The notes below the pieces were generated by a model, which did not search any database, had not been told where the DNA came from, and was given only the letters and a program-made list of their open reading frames with translations. This document shows, one piece after another, positions 46,016 through 54,911 of a DNA stretch of 64,000 bases (its first letter is position 1; each line of letters begins with the position of its first letter). The stretch lies in assembly GCA_018897105.1 (NCBI GenBank), contig JAHILF010000098.1:1-64000 (forward strand), given 5' to 3'. A program made the translations under genes and the position numbers. The DNA is from Pseudomonadota bacterium. GTDB taxonomy: Bacteria > Desulfobacterota > Desulfobulbia > Desulfobulbales > SURF-16.

Positions 46016-47653
46016 ATGAAAATCGCCCTGACACAAATAAACCCGGTGATCGGCAATTTTACTGACAATATCGCTCATATTGCCAGTCAGATCCAAACAG
46101 CCAGAAACGCCGGCTGCCAGCTTGCCATATTTCCGGAACTGGCCATCAGCGGCTACCCCCCCCAGGATTACCTGGAACACGAGGCCTTCCTGACCCAGCA
46201 GCAAGTCGCCATTCTCAGGCTTGTCGCAGAAACCCAGGGTATCGGCGTGCTCTGCGGAGCCATCACCCGCCACAGTGGCAGCACAGGCAAACCACTGCAT
46301 AACAGCGCCCTGCTCTTTGAGGGCGGCAACCTTCTTTTCAGTGCCCACAAACGTCTCCTGCCCACCTATGATGTTTTTGACGAAACCCGCTATTTTGAAC
46401 CGGGACAGACCAGCATTCCTTTTATTTACCAAGGACTCCGCCTGGGGATCACCATCTGCGAAGATATCTTTAACGACGAGGACAGCTTTCCCCATCCGCT
46501 TTATCAGGCCAATCCGGTAGCCGACCTGAAGCAAGGGGGAATCGATCTGCTCATCAATATTGCCGCCTCCCCTTTCACCATGGGCAAACAACAGTTGCGA
46601 CGGACAATTTTCTCCCAGCTCTGCCGCAAATATCATATTCCCCTGGTCTATGTCAATCAGGTTGGCGGTCAGGATTCCATTCTTTTTGACGGAGCCAGCA
46701 TGGTGCTGGGCAATGACGGCGCTCTCTGCCATCAGGCCAAGTCGTTTTGTGAGGACATGCTGATCATTGACACGGAACAGCTGCATGCTGCCCCTACTCC
46801 CGGGGAAATGGATGAAACAGGCCTTGTTTTTCAGGCCCTGGCCATGGGCTGCCGGGACTACATCAGAAAATGCGGGTTCTCCAAGGTGCTGCTGGGATTA
46901 AGCGGCGGCATCGATTCGGCCCTGACCTGCGCCATTGCCTGCGAGGCACTGGGCGCGGAAAATGTTACCGGCGTGGCCCTGCCCTCCCCCTACACCTCAC
47001 AGGAGAGTATTGATGATGCCAGGGCTCTTGCCGCAAACCTGGGCATACGTTTTGAGATCATTGCAATATCAGACACCTTTGCCTCGTTCCGCCAGACGCT
47101 TTCTCCCCTTTTCGCCGGACTAAAAGAGGACGTGACCGAGCAGAACATCCAGGCCCGTATCCGCGGCACCCTGCTCATGGCCCTGGCCAACAAGTTTAAT
47201 GCCCTTCTGCTTTCCACCGGCAACAAGTCGGAAATGGCGGTGGGCTACTGCACCCTGTACGGTGATATGGCAGGCGCCTTGTCCCTGCTGTCCGATGTAC
47301 CAAAGCAGATGGTCTATGCCCTTGCCCGTTTTGTCAACCGGCAGCAGGAAATCATCCCGTCCCGCACCATAATCCGCGCCCCCACGGCCGAGCTGGCTCC
47401 GGACCAGAAAGACCAGGATGACCTGCCCCCTTACGAAATGCTTGATCCCATTCTCAGCGCCTATCTTGAGGAGCACCTCTCCATCGCTGAAATCGTCAGC
47501 CGCGGCTTTGATAAAGAAATTGTGAAAGATATTATCCGCCGCATCAAGCGCAATGAATACAAACGGCAGCAGGCGGCCATGGGACTGAAAGTCACCTCCA
47601 AGGCCTTCGGCTTCGGCCGTCGCTATCCCATTGCCCAGCTCTTCAGGGAATAA
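46016..47653 (+). CDS. nadE: Glutamine-dependent NAD+ synthetase
   Basis: NadE amidates deamido-NAD using ammonia released from glutamine by its own nitrilase-like domain. The 545-residue protein has the glutaminase triad E41, K112 and C148 (TICED). The C-terminal synthetase has the pyrophosphate loop LSGGIDSALT (about 292-301) and the later STGNKSEMAVGY. Start choice: the ATG at 46016 gives the family N-terminus MKIALTQINP. An open frame of 25 codons upstream is not conserved-looking, although neither start has a clear ribosome site. Confidence 0.95.
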   Translation: MKIALTQINPVIGNFTDNIAHIASQIQTARNAGCQLAIFPELAISGYPPQDYLEHEAFLTQQQVAILRLVAETQGIGVLCGAITRHSGSTGKPLHNSALLFEGGNLLFSAHKRLLPTYDVFDETRYFEPGQTSIPFIYQGLRLGITICEDIFNDEDSFPHPLYQANPVADLKQGGIDLLINIAASPFTMGKQQLRRTIFSQLCRKYHIPLVYVNQVGGQDSILFDGASMVLGNDGALCHQAKSFCEDMLIIDTEQLHAAPTPGEMDETGLVFQALAMGCRDYIRKCGFSKVLLGLSGGIDSALTCAIACEALGAENVTGVALPSPYTSQESIDDARALAANLGIRFEIIAISDTFASFRQTLSPLFAGLKEDVTEQNIQARIRGTLLMALANKFNALLLSTGNKSEMAVGYCTLYGDMAGALSLLSDVPKQMVYALARFVNRQQEIIPSRTIIRAPTAELAPDQKDQDDLPPYEMLDPILSAYLEEHLSIAEIVSRGFDKEIVKDIIRRIKRNEYKRQQAAMGLKVTSKAFGFGRRYPIAQLFRE

Positions 47654-47654
47654 G

Positions 47655-49391
47655 ATGTCCTCGTCCCGCCTTGTCCTGTTCTTTATTCTGCTCTGCGTTC
47701 TCCTGCTGGTTATCCGGGAAAACATGACCAATCGTCCGGACCGACTCTACCAGACCACCTCCGGCCGGGTGGAAATGTGCCTGAGCTGCCATAAGACCGA
47801 GAAACTCGACGCGGCCCATGACCGCCTGGTGGTGGGGTGCTCCCCCTGCCATCTGGGTGATTTCCTGGCCATTGACAAAGAAAAGGCTCACCAGGGCATC
47901 GTCAAGAATCCTGGGGATCTGCGAGTCGTGGAGAAAACCTGCGGGATTGAGGGCTGCCATGCCGCTGACGTGAAAAAGGTCAAGAATTCCCTGATGGCCA
48001 CTAACCGCGGCATTCTTGCCACCCTGCTCTATTACTGGGGTGAAGCCCCGGACCAGAACGGCGACTATTCGGTGGAAAAACTCATTGCAAGCGGTCAGAC
48101 GTCTCTTGCCTTGGACTATTTCCGCAAACTCTGCGGCACCTGTCATCTGTGGAAACAGAAAGGGGATCTGCCCGGCTTTTTCGGTGAAAAAGGCGGCGGC
48201 TGCACGGCCTGCCACTTCATCCGGGACGAAAATCTCTCTGCCGAGGCGGCCGACAAAGTACACCCGCTGATCATCAAGAAGATACCGATAAACAACTGTA
48301 TACGCTGTCATAACCGCAGCGGCAGGATCGGCATATCCTATACCGGCGTGTACGAATCGGAAAACTACGGCACTCCCTACAAGAAGGGCGAGATGTCGGA
48401 AAAAAAGCTGCCGGGTGACCGCTATTATCTCAACCTGCCGGCTGACATCCATTATCTACAGGGTATGTCCTGTATTGACTGCCATACCAGAAACGAAATC
48501 ATGGGTGACGGCACCAACTACGCCCACTATGAGCAGCAGCTTGAGATCAGCTGCGGCACCTGCCATGTCAGCACCAGCCTGCAGCAGGCCGGACAGGTGC
48601 CTGGCACGACCCGTAAAAACGAAAAATTGAATAATATCATAGATGAAGGAGAGGCCTGGTTTATCAACAACAAGATCAACGGGAAAAAACATCCCTTAAG
48701 ACCGCCCAAAGCAGGGGTCTGCGATTTTGCCTCCCACAAGAGGGTGGGCTGCGAGGCTTGCCACTCCACCTGGGTTCCCCAATGTTACGGCTGCCATGTC
48801 AAACGTGATATGACGGAAACCCATCTCGATAAGCTCACCATGGAAGAGACTCCCGGCTGGTGGAACGAGGGTCGCTCCTATCTTCGCTATGAACGGCCGA
48901 TGCTTGCCATGTGGAATGACAAAGTGGTCATCGTCACCCCCGGCTGTCAGGATATCGTCACCCTGATCAACAAAGCAGGCAAACCGGACAGACAGTTCAA
49001 CACCCTAACCATGGCGGCCATCAATCCCCATACCACCCAGACCAGAGGCAGGGAATGCGTGGACTGTCACACATCCACCAAGGTGCTCGGTCTGGGTGAA
49101 GGCAAGGCCTGGAAAGAAAACGGCACCTGGCACTTTGCCGGAACCGACCAGGGACTTGCCACCGAAACCGGACAGACACCGCCCCTGGACGGCTATGTCA
49201 CCATTGACGGGGTTGCCCTGCAGAAAAGTTCCCGTCCGGAAGTCCGCCCATTCAACAAGGAAGAACTGGCCCGCATTCTGCGTATCGGTCTCTGCCTGGA
49301 ATGTCATCCCAAATATACCGATGCAGCCTATAAAAACTACAGTACGGACACCAGATGTCCGGTTTTTAATGAAGATGAGGTCGTCAAATGA
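47655..49391 (+). CDS. Multihaem c-type cytochrome, up to 12 haems
   Basis: The 578-residue protein begins with one hydrophobic segment (about 5-21, signal anchor or uncleaved signal). It contains eleven CXXCH haem sites, at residues 42, 62, 160, 183, 215, 273, 300, 366, 377, 468 and 547. One CX4CH lies at 96-102, giving up to 12 covalent haems. It would act in periplasmic electron transfer. No known enzyme signature (Lys-ligated nitrite reductase site, HAO tyrosine) was recognised. The ATG at 47655 lies one base after nadE with an AGGGAA site; the start at 47631 inside nadE is rejected. Its end overlaps hisD by four bases. Confidence 0.88.
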   Translation: MSSSRLVLFFILLCVLLLVIRENMTNRPDRLYQTTSGRVEMCLSCHKTEKLDAAHDRLVVGCSPCHLGDFLAIDKEKAHQGIVKNPGDLRVVEKTCGIEGCHAADVKKVKNSLMATNRGILATLLYYWGEAPDQNGDYSVEKLIASGQTSLALDYFRKLCGTCHLWKQKGDLPGFFGEKGGGCTACHFIRDENLSAEAADKVHPLIIKKIPINNCIRCHNRSGRIGISYTGVYESENYGTPYKKGEMSEKKLPGDRYYLNLPADIHYLQGMSCIDCHTRNEIMGDGTNYAHYEQQLEISCGTCHVSTSLQQAGQVPGTTRKNEKLNNIIDEGEAWFINNKINGKKHPLRPPKAGVCDFASHKRVGCEACHSTWVPQCYGCHVKRDMTETHLDKLTMEETPGWWNEGRSYLRYERPMLAMWNDKVVIVTPGCQDIVTLINKAGKPDRQFNTLTMAAINPHTTQTRGRECVDCHTSTKVLGLGEGKAWKENGTWHFAGTDQGLATETGQTPPLDGYVTIDGVALQKSSRPEVRPFNKEELARILRIGLCLECHPKYTDAAYKNYSTDTRCPVFNEDEVVK

Positions 49392-50701
49392 TTATTACCC
49401 CCTATACCACCCAGTCAGCCCAGGGAAAAAGCAATCTGTCCAAGCTTGCCTACCGCTTCCAGCTGGCTGATTCCTCCTGCCGTGAGGCAGTCAGTGCCAT
49501 TCTGCAGGCAATCAGGGAACGCGGCAATGAGGCCCTGCTCGAATACACCCGTAAATATGACTCGCCCAAAATGACCCTTGACCAGCTCCAGGTGTCGGAG
49601 ACGGAACTGCAGGAGGCGTACTCCCAGGTCGACGCCAAACTGATGCAGAGCCTGCAGCTGGCCAAGGAGCGTATCTGGACCTTTCATGAGCGGGAAATGC
49701 AGCAGTCCTGGATTCTGACCCGGGACGACGGCTCCATCACCGGCAGACTCGTGCGCCCGGTTTCCTATGCCGGACTTTACGTACCGGGCGGCCAGGGCGG
49801 CAAGACCCCCCTTGTCTCATCTGTGCTGATGAACGGCATCCCGGCCGCCATTGCCGGGGTCAAACACCGGATCATGGTTACCCCGCCCAATGCCCATGGC
49901 ATGGTTCATCCCGCCCTGCTTGTGGCGGCCCAGGAAATAGGCATCCGGCAGATCTATAAAACCGGCAGCGCCTGGGCTATCGCCGCCCTGGCCTACGGCA
50001 CGGAGACCATTCCGGCGGTGGATGTCATTGTCGGACCCGGCAACCAGTACGTTACCGAGGCCAAGCGCCAGGTGGCCGGCCGGGTGAGGATCGACATGAT
50101 CGCCGGACCGAGCGAGGTGCTCATCGTTGCCGACTCCACGGCAAAACCGGCCTTCATTGCCGCCGACATGCTGGCCCAGGCCGAACATGACCCCCAGGCC
50201 CTGGCCATTCTGGTTACCACCAGCCAGGAGATTGCCGACCGCACCGTAGTAGAGTTGGAAAAACAGCTGAAACTGCTGAGCCGCGAGGACATTGCCCGCA
50301 CATCCCTTACCGACCGGGGTACGATTCTGGTCTGCGGCAGCCTTGAAAAGGCCATGGACATTGCCAACGACATTGCCATCGAGCACCTGGAGCTCATGGT
50401 GACTGATCCTTTCAGCTGGCTGCCCAGCATCCGGCATGCCGGGGCTATCTTCCTCGGTGATTATTCCCCGGAGGCATGTGGCGACTATGTTGCCGGCCCC
50501 AACCATGTCTTGCCCACCATGGGAACCGCCCGCATCTCCTCGGCCCTCGGCGTGGAAACCTTTCTCAAGAAAAGCAGCCTGATTTCCTGCTCCCGCAGAG
50601 CCTTTCTGGCAGATGCCGAGCACATTCAGAACTTGGCCAACCTGGAAGGGTTGACCGCCCATGCCCGCTCTGTGGCGGTAAGACTTGATGAGGAAAAGTG
50701 A
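49388..50701 (+). CDS. hisD: Histidinol dehydrogenase
   Basis: HisD oxidises L-histidinol to histidine with NAD+ in two steps. The 437-residue protein shows the GLYVPGGQGGKTPLVSSVLMN region, the IYKTGSAWAIAALAYGTETIP block and DMIAGPSEVLIVAD. AEHDPQA supplies a zinc ligand and the C-terminal NHVLPTMGTAR is present. It overlaps the cytochrome gene by four bases and rsmG by four, so it is in a coupled operon. No other his gene is present in the window. Confidence 0.96.
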   Translation: MIITPYTTQSAQGKSNLSKLAYRFQLADSSCREAVSAILQAIRERGNEALLEYTRKYDSPKMTLDQLQVSETELQEAYSQVDAKLMQSLQLAKERIWTFHEREMQQSWILTRDDGSITGRLVRPVSYAGLYVPGGQGGKTPLVSSVLMNGIPAAIAGVKHRIMVTPPNAHGMVHPALLVAAQEIGIRQIYKTGSAWAIAALAYGTETIPAVDVIVGPGNQYVTEAKRQVAGRVRIDMIAGPSEVLIVADSTAKPAFIAADMLAQAEHDPQALAILVTTSQEIADRTVVELEKQLKLLSREDIARTSLTDRGTILVCGSLEKAMDIANDIAIEHLELMVTDPFSWLPSIRHAGAIFLGDYSPEACGDYVAGPNHVLPTMGTARISSALGVETFLKKSSLISCSRRAFLADAEHIQNLANLEGLTAHARSVAVRLDEEK

Positions 50702-51372
50702 TTGCCGTCATGGCCTGCCAGGAAATCATAGAACAAGGCTGTAAGGCCCTGGGCATAACTTTCAGTCATAAAGAGAGCATCGACAGACTTGTTTGCTACT
50801 ACACGGAACTTGTCAAATGGAACCGGAAGATGAACCTGGTCTCCCAAGCCTCTGAGCAGGAGATCATCGAAAGCCATTTCCTGGACTCTCTCACCCTGCT
50901 ACTCCATTTAAATTGTGCAGAGCGACCTGAACTTCTCGATGTGGGCACAGGCGCCGGTTTCCCCGGCCTGGTGCTGAAAGCTGCCTGCCCCGAACTGGTT
51001 CTGACCCTGGTTGAGCCCCGGGCCAAGAGAGTGACGTTTCTGCGGCATATTGTCCGCAGCCTGCATCTTGACAACGTCGATATTGTTGAAAAAAGACTTG
51101 AACCCGGCTTGTCCGGGCAGTTGAAACCCTGTGCCTGCATTACCAGCCGGGCCGTGGCAAAGATCAGCAATTTCCTGGAGCTTGCCGCGCCGTTCAGCAC
51201 CACCCGCGGCACCGTAATCTGCATGAAGGGCCCCAAAGCGGATGAGGAAATCAGCCAGTGGCGGACTGACCACCCTGCAAGCCCTTACACCCTCCAGAAA
51301 ATTATCCCCCTGACCCTGCCTTTTAGCCGGGCAATGAGAAATCTGGTGATCTTTCGCAAGACAGCAGAGTAA
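50698..51372 (+). CDS. rsmG: 16S rRNA (guanine(527)-N7)-methyltransferase
   Basis: RsmG methylates G527 of 16S rRNA using SAM. The 224-residue protein has the methyltransferase motif LLDVGTGAGFPGLVL (about 79-93), the LVEPRAKRVTFLRHIV segment and the TSRAVAKI motif. The GTG at 50698 overlaps the hisD stop and has a GAGG site; an ATG four codons later is an alternative. It is the last gene of the rightward nadE-cytochrome-hisD-rsmG run. Confidence 0.95.
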   Translation: MIAVMACQEIIEQGCKALGITFSHKESIDRLVCYYTELVKWNRKMNLVSQASEQEIIESHFLDSLTLLLHLNCAERPELLDVGTGAGFPGLVLKAACPELVLTLVEPRAKRVTFLRHIVRSLHLDNVDIVEKRLEPGLSGQLKPCACITSRAVAKISNFLELAAPFSTTRGTVICMKGPKADEEISQWRTDHPASPYTLQKIIPLTLPFSRAMRNLVIFRKTAE

Positions 51373-51414
51373 AAACTTTTTCTACGGGTTTCTCAAACAC
51401 CCATTACCTGCCTG

Positions 51415-51792
51415 CTACAAACGGAATTTATCCACCTGACCCTGCAGTTCGGTGGCAAAAGCAGACAACTCTCTGGCAGCGCTTTTGATGACCGCCGCAT
51501 TCTGGGCACCCGCCCAACATACCTTTTTAATACCGTTAACATTTTCCGTGGTCTCGGCTGTCTGCTTGTCCAGATCTTTCACCATGTTGGCCACCACGGC
51601 AAAGCCTTTGCCCGCCTCACCGGCCCGGGCCGCCTCAATGTTGGCGTTCAGGGCAAGGAATTTGGTCTGTTCGGTAATCTCAGCAATGACGTTGACCACA
51701 TTACCGATATCCAATGCCGCCTGATCAAGCTCGGCAATCAGAATCTTGGAGGCATCACTTTTATCTTTACCGTTGGTGGTTTTTTTAGGCAT
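51415..51792 (-). CDS. Miniature MCP signalling-domain protein
   Basis: The 125-residue soluble protein consists of little more than the hairpin tip of a methyl-accepting chemotaxis protein ([33 protein letters not shown] region, about 36-68). A short lysine-rich N-terminus and about 50 C-terminal residues complete it. It lacks sensor, membrane and HAMP parts and is half the length of a normal signalling domain. Two usually conserved positions after the tip are changed ([11 protein letters not shown]). A strong GAGGAG site precedes the ATG, which argues for expression. It could bind CheA/CheW as a cytosolic decoy or adaptor; a decaying remnant is the alternative. Confidence 0.8.
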   Translation of the reverse strand: MPKKTTNGKDKSDASKILIAELDQAALDIGNVVNVIAEITEQTKFLALNANIEAARAGEAGKGFAVVANMVKDLDKQTAETTENVNGIKKVCWAGAQNAAVIKSAARELSAFATELQGQVDKFRL

Positions 51793-52016
51793 AAAGGCTC
51801 CTCTGAAATATCCAATACATCAAAAAAAGGCGTCTTGTAGCAAAATATATGCCACCGCCAAAGCAGGCCTCAGCGTAACTTGCTGATTTTAAAAGGTATT
51901 TTTTGATCACGATTAGTGAGGGATAAACACCCCCTTTCCAAAGTTTATCTTGATCAAAAACGAAGGTTTTTCCCTCAATTATCTTGGTCAGGCTCAATAA
52001 ATAGGTGAGAAGACAG

Positions 52017-52050
52017 AAAAGAAGAAAAGAAGAAAAGAAGAAAAGAAAAA
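52017..52050. repeat. Octanucleotide microsatellite (AAAAGAAG)n
   Basis: About four tandem copies of AAAAGAAG run through these 34 bases, ending in an A-rich tail. Tracts of this type can gain or lose units by slippage. It lies about 170 bases upstream of cobQ and 225 upstream of the mini-MCP start, so any effect would be on transcription rather than reading frame. Confidence 0.8.
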
Positions 52051-52086
52051 TATTACAGACCGCCAAGAAGACTGCACGTTTTTACA

Positions 52087-52124
52087 TGAAAATTCATTTT
52101 TCTTTTGCATCATCTGAATTTTCA
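52087..52124. promoter_or_regulatory. 10-bp inverted repeat upstream of cobQ
   Basis: TGAAAATTCA (52087-52096) and TGAATTTTCA (52115-52124) are exact reverse complements separated by 18 bases, about 95 bases before cobQ. It could be an operator; the regulator is unknown. Confidence 0.35.
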
Positions 52125-52218
52125 GTGAATAGTTGACCCCTCATTAAATTTGCCAGACAGCGATAAAACGTTCCTGCCCGGCAAGAAAAATCAAGAAATC
52201 CCCTGACCTGAAAAAAAC

Positions 52219-53739
52219 ATGTCCCTTTCACTTGCCCAACTCTTCACCCGCAAATCATCGGTTCACACCCCGGCCCTTATGTTCCAGGGCACCTGCTCCA
52301 ATGCCGGGAAATCAATTCTCACGGCCGCCGTGTGCCGTATTCTGCTCCAGGACGGCCTATCGGTGGCGCCTTTCAAATCGCAGAATATGTCACTCAACTC
52401 CTTTGTCACCAAAAACGGCGAGGAAATGGGCAGAGCCCAGTCGGTGCAGGCCCAGGCGGCCCGGCTTGAAGCAGATGTCCGCATGAATCCCGTCCTGATC
52501 AAACCAAACAGCGACACCAGCAGCCAGATCATCGTCATGGGCAAACCGGTGGGCAACATGAACGTAGCAAATTACCTCGAATACAAACCAGAGGCATTTC
52601 TACAGGCCACCCGGGCTTTTGATGCCCTGGCGGAAGAGCATGACGTCATCATCATTGAAGGAGCGGGCAGTCCGGCGGAAGTGAACCTCAAACACCATGA
52701 CATTGTCAACATGCCCATGGCCCGATACGCCAAGGCCAAGGTGCTGCTGATCGGCGATATCGACCGGGGCGGCGTCTTTGCCTCCCTGCTCGGCACCATG
52801 GAAATTCTTGATCACTGGGAGCGTGAATTGATTGCCGGCTTTGTCATCAACCGCTTCAGGGGAGATAAATCCCTGCTGGAGGACGCCCTGGATTTTACCG
52901 AAAAGCGAACTGGCCGGCCGGTGCTCGGGGTGATCGACTATATTGCCGGACTGGGACTGCCGGAGGAAGACTCCGTGGGTTTTAAAAACGGCATCTATGA
53001 CAGCCTGCGCACAGAAGACAAGGTGCTTGAAATCGCACTGATCGATCTGCCCCATATCGCAAATTTTACCGACATCGAACCCTTTCTGACGGAACCGGAT
53101 GTCAGCCTGCGCATCGTTCGCACGATCAATGATCTCGCTGCGCCAGATGCAGTCATTCTGCCCGGCAGCAAAAATGTGGCCACCGATCTCACCTGGCTGA
53201 AACATTCCGGACTTGCCGCAAAAATTGCCGCTCTGCACCGAAAAAGCACTCCCATTATCGGTATCTGCGGCGGCTTTCAGATGCTGGGCCGCCAGATCAA
53301 AGACCCCCACGGCCTGGAATCAAAGAGACAAAACATCAATGGCCTCGGCTTCCTTGACCTGGAGACCGTGCTGGCCTGGGACAAGACCTTGACCCGCCAG
53401 CAGGGAACGCACCGACTCTCCGGCCTGCCCATCCGAGGGTATGAGATCCACCACGGACAGAGCATGTCATCCCATGCCCCCCTTCTCCATTTTTCCGATG
53501 GCCGGACCTGCGGCGTGTCATCCGATGATGGCCTGGTCTGGGGTTCCTACCTACACGGCATCTTTGATGACGACCACTTCCGCCGCTGGTTTCTCGATGG
53601 GCTGCGCCTGGGGCAGGGACTTGCGCCCATGGGCAGAATCTGCGCTTCCTATGATCTGGAGCCGGCTTTTGACCGTCTAGCTGATACCGTGCGGTCCCAG
53701 CTTGACATGAAGCAGGTTTACCGCCTTCTTGGTCTATGA
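52219..53739 (+). CDS. cobQ: Cobyric acid synthase
   Basis: CobQ amidates four side chains of adenosylcobyrinic acid a,c-diamide using glutamine and ATP. The 506-residue protein has the P-loop-like GTCSNAGKS (24-32), the PFKSQNMSLNS block and the EGAGSPAEVNL motif. The class-I-like glutaminase has Cys350 in GICGGFQMLG and the later YEIHHGQ. It overlaps cbiB by four bases. Together with cobS/cobT elsewhere in the window it indicates cobamide synthesis. Confidence 0.97.
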   Translation: MSLSLAQLFTRKSSVHTPALMFQGTCSNAGKSILTAAVCRILLQDGLSVAPFKSQNMSLNSFVTKNGEEMGRAQSVQAQAARLEADVRMNPVLIKPNSDTSSQIIVMGKPVGNMNVANYLEYKPEAFLQATRAFDALAEEHDVIIIEGAGSPAEVNLKHHDIVNMPMARYAKAKVLLIGDIDRGGVFASLLGTMEILDHWERELIAGFVINRFRGDKSLLEDALDFTEKRTGRPVLGVIDYIAGLGLPEEDSVGFKNGIYDSLRTEDKVLEIALIDLPHIANFTDIEPFLTEPDVSLRIVRTINDLAAPDAVILPGSKNVATDLTWLKHSGLAAKIAALHRKSTPIIGICGGFQMLGRQIKDPHGLESKRQNINGLGFLDLETVLAWDKTLTRQQGTHRLSGLPIRGYEIHHGQSMSSHAPLLHFSDGRTCGVSSDDGLVWGSYLHGIFDDDHFRRWFLDGLRLGQGLAPMGRICASYDLEPAFDRLADTVRSQLDMKQVYRLLGL

Positions 53740-54689
53740 TACCGCCCGTTCTCGAAATCATCCTTGCCGTCCTGCTCGATCAACTGTGGGGCGACCCCCG
53801 CTGGCTGCCTCATCCGGTCAGGGGGATAGGTGCCCTTGGCAGTAGTCTGGAGAATTTTTTCAGAAAAACTGGGCTTCCCCTGAAGGTGGCAGGCATTCTC
53901 ACCCTTTTACTTATGCTCGCCGCATCAGGCGGGATTGTGCTGCTCCTGCTTTACAGCGCCCAAAGCATCCATCCCTTTGCCGGGACAGCCATGTCCATCA
54001 TCATTTTATACACCACCATTGCCGCCCGGGACCTGGCTCGGCACAGCAACGCGGTTTATGCTGCCCTGCAGATCCACGACCTTAGCGAAGCGCGGCGCAG
54101 GGTGGCTATGATTGTCGGCCGCGAAACAGATAAGCTGAGCGAAGAGGAGATTGCCCGCGCTGCGGTGGAAAGCGTGGCGGAAAGCATGGTGGACGGGGTG
54201 TGTGCCCCCTTGTTTTATGCCTTTGTCGGGGGGCCGGCGGCAGCGATGCTTTATAAGGCGATCAACACCGCAGATTCGATGTTCGGCTATAAGAATGACA
54301 GGTACCGGGAATTCGGTTGGGCGGCGGCCCGGTTGGATGATCTGGCAAACTTCATCCCGGCCAGGCTCACCGGTCTGCTCGTGCCGCTTGCTGCCCTGCT
54401 GCTCGGATTTGACGCCAAGTCATCCTGGCATATATTTTGGCGGGACAGAAAGAACCATAGCAGTCCCAACTCCGGTCATGGAGAGTCGGCCGTGGCCGGG
54501 GCGCTGGGCATCCGGCTGGGCGGCAGCAGCACATACTTTGGCCGGGTAGTGGTCAAACCGACCATCGGTGATGGGCTGCAGCAGATATCAGCCGCCCATA
54601 TCCCGGCAACCAACAGACTGATGCTGGTTACCATGTCGCTCACCCTGCTGCTGCTCTCTTTATTTTCTTTTCTTCCTTTACTGAGATAA
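53736..54689 (+). CDS. cbiB: Adenosylcobinamide-phosphate synthase
   Basis: CbiB (CobD) attaches the aminopropanol arm to adenosylcobyric acid and is an inner-membrane protein. The 317-residue product has the N-terminal LLDQLWGDPRWLPHPVR motif (about 13-29), hydrophobic helices at about 50-75 and 80-100, and the conserved ESVAESMVDGVCAPLFYAFVGG region (split, about 145-166). The C-terminal NSGHGESAVAGALGIRLGG is also present. It directly follows cobQ. Confidence 0.96.
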   Translation: MIPPVLEIILAVLLDQLWGDPRWLPHPVRGIGALGSSLENFFRKTGLPLKVAGILTLLLMLAASGGIVLLLLYSAQSIHPFAGTAMSIIILYTTIAARDLARHSNAVYAALQIHDLSEARRRVAMIVGRETDKLSEEEIARAAVESVAESMVDGVCAPLFYAFVGGPAAAMLYKAINTADSMFGYKNDRYREFGWAAARLDDLANFIPARLTGLLVPLAALLLGFDAKSSWHIFWRDRKNHSSPNSGHGESAVAGALGIRLGGSSTYFGRVVVKPTIGDGLQQISAAHIPATNRLMLVTMSLTLLLLSLFSFLPLLR

Positions 54690-54744
54690 CTGCCGGAAAT
54701 GCAGGAGAACACTTAATCAGATCCATTTTTCCCCCGGTTTTAGT

Positions 54745-54868
54745 ATGAAAGTCCTTTCCCCAGCGCGTAATGCATCCTGCAGTAGTAGCGGGCCTTGCCC
54801 GCGATAACGGAGTTTTGGCAATGCCAAAGGTCGCGGGCAAGGCCCGCTACTACCCCGAGAACTTTCAT
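54745..54868. repeat. REP pair (BIME-like nested inverted repeat)
   Basis: Two perfect 23-bp inverted copies (54782-54804 and 54831-54853) each start with the GTAG tetranucleotide. Each contains its own hairpin GCGGGC-CTT-GCCCGC, the hallmark of REP elements mobilised by RAYT (TnpA-REP) transposases. The centre holds a smaller hairpin (TTTGGC/GCCAAA). An outer pair ATGAAAGT/ACTTTCAT (54745-54752, 54861-54868) encloses the whole. It lies between convergent cbiB and the zinc-ribbon gene, where it may also terminate transcription. No RAYT gene is in the window. Confidence 0.8.
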
Positions 54869-54911
54869 GCTTCGTTGTTCCCGCTTGCGGAGATGGGGGT
54901 TGCCAGCAGCT

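Larger units (their letters stand above)
51793..52218. other. Divergent region before cobQ
   Basis: This 426-base AT-rich spacer lies between the leftward mini-MCP gene and cobQ. It contains the octanucleotide repeat at 52017-52050 and a perfect 10-bp inverted repeat at 52087-52124. No cobalamin riboswitch signature was seen upstream of cobQ. A 93-codon minus frame spanning the repeat has biased composition and no ribosome site, and is not called. Confidence 0.4.

Noticed and set aside
51785-52066. 93-codon minus-strand frame
   Set aside because: Its N-terminal half is the translation of the microsatellite; no ribosome site, and its end overlaps the mini-MCP ribosome site.
52125-52218. Cobalamin riboswitch upstream of cobQ
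   Set aside because: No B12-box-like element or the expected multi-stem layout could be found here or upstream of the cbiR-cobT-cobS group.
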